Assembly: GCA_003132865.1 (NCBI GenBank)
Contig: PKYZ01000854.1
Coordinates: 1-19,219 of the forward strand
Source: Bryobacterales bacterium
GTDB taxonomy: Bacteria > Acidobacteriota > Terriglobia > Bryobacterales > Bryobacteraceae
Direction: 5' to 3'
Length of the DNA: 19,219 nucleotides
A program made the translations under genes and the position numbers. Positions 7,299-14,476 of the stretch are shown piece after piece (the stretch's first letter is position 1; each line of letters starts with the position of its first letter). The notes beneath the pieces were generated by a model that was not told the origin of the DNA, searched no databases, and saw nothing but the letters and a program-made list of their open reading frames with translations.

Positions 7299-8600
7299 TT
7301 AGCGAAAGCAGATTTGCAGAGGTCGGTTGTCCCACCAGGGTATGGGAGTAGCCTTCTCGCCAAGGCCGGCGTTGATCAGCAGAGGATTATGGGCGCGTTT
7401 AGGAAGAGTCACTTGCACGCGACCGGATTCGATCTCCACTTCGGCGGGGGCATTGAGGAAATGACGAAACAGTTGGCGGGATTTGGCCGCCTCGTATCCC
7501 GGCAACAGGCGCCCGAGCATGCGATACAGGCCGGTGGCGGCTTCGGTCAGCGTGACATCGAAGTCCACCTTGAGGCGCACGGCGGAACTGAGTGCGTCCA
7601 GGTGAAAGAAGTCCACTGAGTCGGCCAGGGAGTTTTCGATCAACGGGCGTTGGGCATAGCGAGTGATGCGCTTGGCGGCGGAAGTGCGCAGGTCGTTGGT
7701 GAGCAAAACCGTGGGTTGTTCGTGGCCGAGATCGGCAATGGACATCTGGCGCACCGGGCCCTGATAGTGGCTTAGGGGGATCCGCCGGTCGACAACCCTG
7801 GGCGTCTGATAGATGCGATGGGGGACATCGAGTTGCACGGTTCGCCAAGCCGAGCGTGGCAGGTTGGCCATTTCGCGTACCAAGCCGGGTGACCGGCGGC
7901 GCAGGGTCATGAAGGTGATGCCCATCTGATTCAGGCGGTTGAGATTGGCGTAGGTGGTGAGGCGGGAATCGAAGACCAGTTCCGCAGGAAGACGGCCGTA
8001 ACTTTTCTTCCAGAACTCCACGAAACCGAGAACGGCATCGGCCTGATCGCGGCGCAGCAGATCGGCGCGGGAGTAGCAGAACACCTGGCGGTCGGCATCC
8101 TGAGCCAAAAACACCAGAATGGACTTCTGGCTGCGGCTGCGTTTGGACAAGTAGTGGCGTTCCACGAACTCGTCTTCCCCGAAGTAAGGGATAGTATGGA
8201 AATCGAGATTGAAGCTCTTGCCGCCGAGCAGCTTTTCGCGTTGCAGGGTGGCGATCCACGCGGTGCGAAACCGCGCATTCATCTTGCGAGCAACGCTATG
8301 CGAATAGGTCGCCAGATATGTGGTTTTGGGGACGACGTTGAGTCCTGCCCACAACGCCAAGCCTTGGTCGAACACCAGATCCATGACATGGCTCTTGCGT
8401 TCGGTGGAGGAGAGCTTGAGCCCCAGGGCGGAGAGTAGAGCCTGGGTGGCAGGTACCATTTTCGTCCCGAGGTCAAGAGTGGCAAGAAATTCACAGACAT
8501 GGTAAGAATCTGGGCACGCGAGAACCTTGACACGGATCTGGATAACCGTCGTCTGGAAGAAGTTGGCATAGAATCCGGAATGCAGTTCCAGGCAGTACCG
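7299..8600 (-). pseudogene. IS4-like DDE transposase, N-terminally truncated
   Basis: The frame is open from 8600 (after an in-frame TAA at 8601-8603) to the TAA at 7299-7301. It encodes LHSGFYANFFQTTVIQIRVKVL..., CEFLATLDLGTKMVPATQALLS..., then a DDE core: first D in FNLDFHTIPYFGED, second in ELVFDSRLTTYANL, and RYAQRPLIENSLADSVDFF, which fits the Y-x2-R-x3-E part of the IS4 signature without its lysine. The coding likeness starts upstream of the first ATG (8459), which lies mid-protein, so that ATG is not the real start. I recall relatives as longer Acidobacterial proteins with an N-terminal region of 150 or more residues; that region is absent here. The catalytic core is otherwise uninterrupted. 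No terminal inverted repeats or target duplication found by eye. Confidence 0.7.
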
Positions 8601-8966
8601 TTAGCTCCACAGACGTGAATGCGGTTCCTTCAAAACAAAGTGCCCCTAAGCCCCTACGGAGAACGCTCGACTGGGGAATAGGCAGGTTGGCACGTTGGGC
8701 ATCCGCCATTGTCGCTAAGACCCTCGCAGACGATCAAGGTGCGGTGGTGTGATATCATAGGCTGGGTCCGCTGCCCAAACCCCTTGGCGCTCGTCAAATG
8801 ATCTTCGGTTCATCCGCAGAGGCGGCTCCGGACTTCTCGGAGAGCATAACGTGAAACGTCTGTTGAGGTTCAGGCGAGGAGCCGGAGCTCTTGTCCTTTG
8901 CAAAACCTTCGTTAGCGCCGCCACTCGAACGTCGCGGATCACAGGTCCGGGCCGGCCGACGCATGA
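8601..8966. other. Gene-free stretch between the transposase remnant and the sugar dehydrogenase
   Basis: Several short overlapping frames exist on the minus strand, for example 8994-8794 ending SGAASADEPKII, but they compete with each other, lack ribosome binding sites and match nothing I know. The region should contain the missing 5' part of the transposase, yet no frame here continues that protein. It is therefore a likely deletion or replacement junction. Confidence 0.35.
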
Positions 8967-10304
8967 TTATCGGACTGAATAGCTGACGCGCCACACGCTA
9001 TTCGAGCCATCGTCGGTCACAATTAGCGAGCCGTCCTGCGCCACTGCGACGCCCACCGGCCGGCCCCATACGTCGCCGTCGGCAGTCACAAAACCGGTTA
9101 GGAAATCCTCATACTCTCCTGTGGCGTGCCCCGCTTTCATCAGAACCCGGATGACTTCGTAACCCGTGCGCACGGCCTTGTTCCAAGAGCCATGTTCTCC
9201 GGCGAAGATATCGCCCCGATATTCAGCGGGAAATTGGCGGCCGTCATAGAAGGTCATCTCCAGGGACGCGTTGTGCGGCTGTAGCAGGACGTCTGGCGTG
9301 ATCACTTTGCTCTGCAGTTCCGGATGCTTGCGTTGCTGCCGCGGATCCTGGTGCCCGCCCATGTAGAACCATGGCCAGCCGTAAAACCCGCCAGGCTGTA
9401 CATGCGTAATGTAATCCGGCACCAAATTGTCGCCGAGGCCGTCGCGCTCGTTCACCGATGCCCACAATTCGCCCGTGGTGGGATTCGTCGCAATGCCCAC
9501 CGCGTTGCGAATGCCGTACGCGTAAATCCGGCCTCCGCTGCCATCCGGGTTAAACTCCAGGATATCGGCGCGATGGTATTCCTGCGGGTTATTGTCGGCA
9601 TCGTCGTCATTGGAGTGCGAGCCGACCGAGACGAACATTTTGCCGCCATCGAGCGTGAAGGCGAGATCGCGCGTCCAGTGTCCGCCGCCAGTCAAGCGGC
9701 CGCCGGAAGGGATATCCGGAACAATGGTCTCAGCCGCGCCGCGCGCTTTCAGGTCGCCATTGCGGTACGGGAAGCGCACCACCGAGCCGGTGTTCGCCAC
9801 GTATACGTATTGCGGATCGGGGCCAAGCGGGTAGAAGGCAATGCCGAAGGGTTGCGTCAAACCAGTCGCGTATATTTCCACGGTCCGCGCCTTGCCATCC
9901 GCGCCTACGCCGCGCAGCACGCGGATGCGTCCCGGTTCGCTCTCCGACACGAACAGATCGCCATTGGGCGCGCGCCGGACGAGCCGCGGATTCTGCAGAC
10001 CCGTGACGTATTGGGTGACGGTGAATCCAGGCAGAACCTTCGGCCAGGCATCCGCGGGCCGTGGGACGATATGCGGGCGGCTGTCCGCCGATTGCGTACG
10101 ATATGGCTCCGGCAAGTCCGCTAACGTGATCTTGCGAATCGCACCCGGCTGCTCGTGGCGATAGTCCGTGAAGGGCGCCGGCGCCTGCTCGTTGGCGCCA
10201 GGCGTGCCGCCGGAAAGCAGCGGCAACGCCCGGAAGCCCACCACGAATCCGGCCGCGGCGCACAAGAAAGTTGCGATAGGAAAGTGTGAACGAAGCATCT
10301 TCAT
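8967..10304 (-). CDS. PQQ-dependent sugar dehydrogenase, sorbosone dehydrogenase type
   Basis: 445 residues. The N-terminus (MKMLRSHFPIATFLCAAAGFVVGFRALPLL) is an uncleaved anchor or signal peptide, placing the enzyme in the periplasm. The body is a six-bladed beta-propeller of the soluble glucose/sorbosone dehydrogenase family: GLQNPRLVRRAPNGDLFVSE, YATGLTQPFGIAFYP, GGHWTRDLAFTLDGGKMFVSVGS (the His of GGH is the candidate catalytic base), YGIRNAVGIATNPTTGELWASVNERDGLG, and a C-terminal GRPVGVAVAQDGSLIVTDDGSNSVWRVSY. Members oxidise aldoses or similar alcohols with PQQ; no PQQ synthesis genes are in the window. ATG 10304 follows GGAGG by 6 nt and lies one base after the stop of the aldo/keto reductase, so the two are probably translationally coupled. 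Longer upstream frames overlap that gene and are rejected. Confidence 0.88.
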   Translation of the reverse strand: MKMLRSHFPIATFLCAAAGFVVGFRALPLLSGGTPGANEQAPAPFTDYRHEQPGAIRKITLADLPEPYRTQSADSRPHIVPRPADAWPKVLPGFTVTQYVTGLQNPRLVRRAPNGDLFVSESEPGRIRVLRGVGADGKARTVEIYATGLTQPFGIAFYPLGPDPQYVYVANTGSVVRFPYRNGDLKARGAAETIVPDIPSGGRLTGGGHWTRDLAFTLDGGKMFVSVGSHSNDDDADNNPQEYHRADILEFNPDGSGGRIYAYGIRNAVGIATNPTTGELWASVNERDGLGDNLVPDYITHVQPGGFYGWPWFYMGGHQDPRQQRKHPELQSKVITPDVLLQPHNASLEMTFYDGRQFPAEYRGDIFAGEHGSWNKAVRTGYEVIRVLMKAGHATGEYEDFLTGFVTADGDVWGRPVGVAVAQDGSLIVTDDGSNSVWRVSYSVR

Positions 10305-10305
10305 T

Positions 10306-11286
10306 TCAAGCCTCCACCAACGCTCCGGTCTGCTCCGCTTCAGTGACTCGCATCGCATCGGCCGCAGCCAGCAACACACTGCCCGCCCAGGCGTTCTCCG
10401 CGGCTTGGCGTTCGTCTCGCGCGCCCACCAGCGCGTGCGTGATGCCGGGCTGCGCGAGGGTCCAGGCGATCGCTAACTGGCCGTCCGTGAAGGTGTACTT
10501 CCGGGTCACCGGCGCCAAGTGTTCCAACATTTCCCTTACGCGAAGGCGCGACTCGCGGCTGAACATCGGGTTATTGCGTCGCAAATCGTCCTCCGGGAAG
10601 ATGCGCTCCGGATCGACCTTGCCGGTCAGCAGCCCGTTGGCCAGCGGCGAGTACGCCAGAACCGCCATATGATTCTGCACGCAATATGGCAGGTATTCGT
10701 GTTCCAAGTCGCGGTGGAGAAGGCTGAACTTTTCCTGTGCGGCGTCCACCGGTCCCACCGCCCGGTATTGCCGCACCTGATCGACCGTGCAGTTGGAGAC
10801 TCCAATGGCGCGAATCTTGCCCTCCCTTTTCAAGTCGAGCAACGTACCCATGGTTTCTTCGATTGGCGTGGTGGAGTCCTGCCAGTGCGTCTGGTAGAGA
10901 TCGATGTAATCGGTTTCGAGACGCCGCAAACTGTGTTCGACCTCGTACCGGATGGACTCCGCGCCGAGGTAGCGGTGAATACGCGTGCCATTCTGATCGA
11001 CAAAGAAGTTGCCCTTCGCCGTGTGCCAAACCAAGCCGCATTTGGTGGCGAGAATCACCTTATCGCGGCGCCCACGAATAGCCTCGCCCACAATGCGCTC
11101 GGAAAGACCGAGCCCATAGGCTGGCGCCGTGTCGATGAAGTTGACGCCGGCATCGAGTGAAGCTTGAATGGAGCGGACCGACTTCTGTACATCGGTGCCT
11201 CCCCACATCCATCCGCCGATGGCCCACGTGCCGTGCGCCACGACGGAAGCTGTAATTCCGGATTGTCCAAGAGGTCTGTATATCAT
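10306..11286 (-). CDS. Aldo/keto reductase
   Basis: 326 residues, a normal length for the family. It begins MIYRPLGQSGITASVVAHGTWAIGG and shows the full catalytic tetrad of the NADPH-dependent TIM-barrel enzymes: D52 (NFIDTAPAYGLG), Y57, K82 (ILATKCG) and H134 (LYQTHW). Further family blocks are IRAIGVSNCTVDQV, LAYSPLANGLLTGK and the C-terminal cofactor segment LVGARDERQAAENAWA. The family reduces aldehydes, ketones or sugars in the cytoplasm. It is the first gene of a two-gene unit with the PQQ sugar dehydrogenase, which suggests linked sugar or aldehyde metabolism, one step in the cytoplasm and one in the periplasm. ATG 11286 is preceded directly by a 14-bp palindrome that contains the only purine-rich candidate ribosome binding site (GAAGGG), unusually close to the start. 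Confidence 0.9.
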   Translation of the reverse strand: MIYRPLGQSGITASVVAHGTWAIGGWMWGGTDVQKSVRSIQASLDAGVNFIDTAPAYGLGLSERIVGEAIRGRRDKVILATKCGLVWHTAKGNFFVDQNGTRIHRYLGAESIRYEVEHSLRRLETDYIDLYQTHWQDSTTPIEETMGTLLDLKREGKIRAIGVSNCTVDQVRQYRAVGPVDAAQEKFSLLHRDLEHEYLPYCVQNHMAVLAYSPLANGLLTGKVDPERIFPEDDLRRNNPMFSRESRLRVREMLEHLAPVTRKYTFTDGQLAIAWTLAQPGITHALVGARDERQAAENAWAGSVLLAAADAMRVTEAEQTGALVEA

Positions 11287-11300
11287 GCCCTTCGAAGGGC
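11287..11300. promoter_or_regulatory. 14-bp perfect palindrome abutting the aldo/keto reductase start
   Basis: GCCCTTCGAAGGGC is exactly self-complementary and lies immediately 5' of the minus-strand ATG at 11286. It overlaps the only Shine-Dalgarno-like bases of that gene. As RNA it could form a short hairpin over the ribosome binding site; as DNA it could be a repressor site. Neither is shown by sequence alone. Confidence 0.3.
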
Positions 11301-11644
11301 AATTCGCGGGCCATCCGAATGCGTGTTGCAGGAGTGCAAGTTAGAGTCTTGGGGCGGAGAAACATCGCGAAACGGGCACGCGAGGCGATTCACGAATTCA
11401 CGAGATACCGCGACTTTGAAGTGGGCAATTCTGCCCAAAGGCGACGTGGCCGGGCAAGTGCTGTTCATCCTTCAGATCCTCGGGCTGAAGGCCGCATAAC
11501 ACGTGCCTGACCAGCCAACTCAATCGGGGTCCTGCCGCCAAACCCCATTTGCAATACTACCACCAAGATCGCCATGCCGATGCAGTATAAACGGCGCAGC
11601 CCGCCGGCAAAGGAGCCAGTTTACCGTGTGCGGTAGTACAATAT
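11301..11644. other. Divergent intergenic region between the aldo/keto reductase and the TIR-like ATPase gene
   Basis: No supported gene. The minus-strand frame around 11468-11283 and the plus-strand frame ending at 11499 (TATLKWAILPKGDVAGQVLFILQ...) are short, mutually overlapping and without ribosome binding sites; the latter could be a scrap of an older gene. Both flanking genes point outward, so promoters for both should lie here, but I see no well-spaced -35/-10 pair. Confidence 0.35.
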
Positions 11645-13490
11645 ATGTTCGTGGAGAGCCTACCCAAGTGCTTTGTAGCTTATCCATCAGCGCCGGTCGC
11701 GCGCGCTGAGACGGTCGAGTCCGTGATCGAGACGATCTCTCGTACCGGCGTCGTTGATATCAAGGGGTAGCGGAGCATTTTTCCCGGAGGGCGACCAATC
11801 ATCAGCCGGATTTTCGAGGAAATCCGCGATTGCAAATGCTTCATAGCCGATTTGACCGGCCTTAACCCGAACGTACTTTTTGAACTGGGTTATGCCGTCG
11901 CGCACCGGAAACGAATATGGCTGTTGCTTGATGTGGCGATAGAGAAGGCCAAGCTTGAGTTCGACCGGTTTCAGTTGTTCACCACCGTTGGTTATCAGGG
12001 CGCAAGCAATAGCGAGAAGATCGTGAAGGGTTCTTTCGCGGATCAGCCCTACGCGGATGACACGAACCTCTGCGACGAGTTACTCGATTCCAGCGAAAAA
12101 GCCGACACGCCCGACAATGCTCTACCTGAAGGCCCAGACTGCAACCGAGGCCTCGAACCGTTTGTCGCGAAAGGTGGTGACGGCAGAAATAGCGTCTATC
12201 ATCGATGATCCTCCGGAAAGCGCCAATGAGCCGATGGCGTGGTATGTAAATCCGGTTGATTCTTCATCGGCGGTCGTATGCCATTTGCTGTCTTCGGCCC
12301 ACTCCAACTGGCAGGCGAGCAATGCCAAGCAGAAATTCGTGGCGGGCATGGCGCAGGGGTTGGGCAAGCCCTTACTGATGCTCGCGCATGATCCTTATGT
12401 TTCGCCTCTTGATTATAAGGATCTGCTTCGCGTTCATGAAACTGCCGCGAAAGCGGAGACGCTGTTCGACGAGTGGTTCTCCCCACTGATCGAATCCATC
12501 CGCAAGCAGGAAAAGAGCGCCGAGGCTTACAAGGACCAGAAAAGCGCCCGCAGTCTTCTTGAGCAGATTAACCTTGGGGAATCTATTGCGGAGAACGAGT
12601 CGGATGCGGTGACGGAATATTTCATTCCGACAGCCGTGTATAACGAGGCGTTACGTGCAAATCACTCCATTTTCATCGGCCGGAAAGGGACTGGAAAAAC
12701 AGCCACCTTTTATAAACTGCATGATGAATTGAGCAAAGACCCTCGAAACCACGTCTGCCTCATCAAGCCAATTGCCTACGAGCTAGAGGGGGTTGTGCAG
12801 CTTCTCAACCGCACTATGGGAGTGTCAGCGACGGGTTACCTGATCGAGAGCCTTTGGAAATTCTTGATCAGCACTGAGCTTGCACGAAGTCTTTACACCC
12901 AGATCAATTCCAAGCCGGTCTATTACGGGCGAACACCGGACGAGCGCGATTTGCTGGAATTTATCGAGCAGAACACGTCGTGGATCCTGCCGGAGTTCTC
13001 GATCCGGCTAGAGAGTGTGATCGACAAACTGCTGCTGATGCCGGCGGCACCTTCGATTGAAAGTCATCGGCAAAGCATACAGTATTCCCACTTCGCTTTG
13101 AACTCCCTCATGGCGGAGAATGCTGGTCAGATCAAGAAGATCGAGAAATTACTAGCCCAGTTTTCCCTCTCGCCCGAGATAATAACGGAACTGGACCTGT
13201 TGGCCTATATCGAACGCGCAGATGTGGAGGAGCGACCGAGCGATGTCGTCGATTTTCTGTGCGAACTAGCTTTTTTGGGGCCGGAAGTCGAGAACAATCG
13301 GTTCGAATATATGTACGATGAGGAAAACACCGAAAAACTAAACGCCATGGCAAGCCGTAGCGCGGCCCAGAATCCCGTCGGATTGCGAAGGTTCCGGATC
13401 AATCATGCTTACCACAAGTATCTCGAGGTGAAACCCGGCCTCGGCCGTTCCCCGCAACAGCAATCTATTGTGCTGGAAAGCGGAACTTAG
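11645..13490 (+). pseudogene. Decayed defence-like gene: two TIR/deoxyribosyltransferase-like domains plus P-loop ATPase
   Basis: ATG 11645 opens MFVESLPKCFVAYPSAPVAR, a Rossmann/TIR-like first strand. A TAG at 11768-11770 (residue 42, after VVDIKG) interrupts it. The frame then resumes RSIFPGGRPIISRIFEEIRDCKCFIADLTGLNPNVLFELGYAVAHRK, whose NPNVxxELGYA block is typical of nucleoside-deoxyribosyltransferase-like TIR relatives, the Glu being the expected catalytic residue. Near 12110-12112 an extra C moves the frame to a second similar domain (MLYLKAQTATEASNRL..., NAKQKFVAGMAQGLGKPLLMLAH). A P-loop domain follows with Walker A GRKGTGKT (12678-12701) and LIKPIAYELEGV. Only about 125 residues later comes a C-terminal winged-helix-like part (VDFLCELAFLGPE, RRFRINHAYHKYLEV). 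No Walker B is visible, so the ATPase core appears deleted internally near 13065-13083. Role inferred: phage immunity by NAD or nucleotide attack gated by an ATPase. Restored length about 614 residues. Confidence 0.65.
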
Positions 13491-13570
13491 CCACTTTGCC
13501 CTCATCATTTTGTTGCTGTTCATTTCTCCAGTGGCGTCCGTGACCGGTAGGCAGGTATGGAGTCAAGAGA

Positions 13571-14476
13571 AATTAACTGCCGAACCGTTTCGTACTTCCT
13601 GGGACAAAGTCTTCGACGCGGTCGAACACGTGGTCACCTGGGGTCTGGAGCACCGGGTGCCCGGCCAGATCGACGCCATCGGTGTGGACGAGATCCAGTA
13701 CGCCTGAGGTCACGAATACCTGACACTGGCTTACCAGATCGATCTTGGGGTCACACGCCTGCTCTGGGTCGGGAAGGAAAGAACCACCGAATCTTTCCAG
13801 GGAGTTTTCACCGTCATCGGTGAAGAAATCGCCTCGAAGATCGTTTTCGTCTGCTCCGACATGTGGGAGCCGTACCTGAAGGTCATCCGCGAAAAATGCT
13901 CCGAGGCTCTGCACATCCTCGACCGGTTCCACATCGTGGCTAAGATGAACAAGGGCTCTCGATGAGGTCCGCGCCGGCGAATCGCGCCGCATGGCCTCCG
14001 AAGGTCCCAGTCCCGTGCTGAAGAAATCGCGCTGGGTGCTGCTGATGCGCGACGAGAATCTGAAGATCGAACAGCGCTTCCGGCTGCGCGAATTGCTCCG
14101 CTACAACCTGAAGACTGTCCGCGCTTACCATCTTAAGGAAGCCTTTCAACAGCTCTGGGATTACAAGTCGCCCGCCTGGGCTGGCAAGTTCCTCGATGGA
14201 GGGCGCCGCCAAGTCCCGCGGTCCCGTATCGAGCCCATGAAGAAGATCGCCCGCTCCTTGCGTCAGCATCGCGAACTGATCCTCAACTACTTCCGCGCTC
14301 AAAAGCTACTTTCCAGCCGCGTCGTTGAGGGCCTTAACAACAGAGCCAAAGTCACCATGAGAAAATCATACGGATTCCGTACCTTCCGCGTCCTCGAACT
14401 CGCCCTATATCACACACTTGGCAAACTACCAGAGCCCGAATCCACCAACGATTTTCTCCGACGAACCAATTGTTAA
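13571..14476 (+). pseudogene. ISL3-family transposase, 5'-truncated with a nonsense codon and a frameshift
   Basis: Coding likeness begins around 13571 (FRTSWDKVFDAVEHVVTWGLEHR), so the N-terminal zinc-finger/HTH part of roughly 100-150 residues is missing. The DDE core is recognisable: D in IDAIGVDEIQYA, D in IVFVCSDMWEPYLKVI, E in VVEGLNNRAK. The ISL3 C-terminal blocks SRIEPMKKIARSLRQHRELILN and KSYGFRTFRVLELALYHTLGKLPEPEST are present. TGA at 13705-13707 interrupts DEIQYA-GHEYLTL where relatives have a sense codon, probably Arg (CGA to TGA). An extra G in GGG at 13953-13955 shifts the frame at KMNK-LDEVRAGE; the rest is read from the next frame to TAA 14474-14476. The element is dead. It begins only about 80 bases after the end of the defence-like pseudogene, and its stop overlaps the convergent stop of the efflux channel gene. 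Confidence 0.8.

Noticed and set aside
8794..8994. Minus-strand 66-codon frame ending SGAASADEPKII
   Set aside because: It has no ribosome binding site and no recognisable domain, and it overlaps another frame of similar quality.
10305..10379. Earlier start at 10379 for the sugar dehydrogenase
   Set aside because: It overlaps the aldo/keto reductase, and ATG 10304 has GGAGG at ideal distance with the membrane anchor just after it.
12095..12101. GAAAAAG as a programmed -1 frameshift site in the TIR-like ATPase gene
   Set aside because: The required change is +1, and the gene also carries a stop codon and a deletion.
12057..13490. Separate P-loop gene starting at ATG 12057
   Set aside because: The first 19 codons read as nonsense in that frame while the other frame carries the domain linker; the real sense enters this frame at about 12113 by a shift.
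7299..14476. Composite transposon flanked by two insertion sequences
   Set aside because: The two remnants belong to different families (IS4-like and ISL3), so they cannot act as matching ends.
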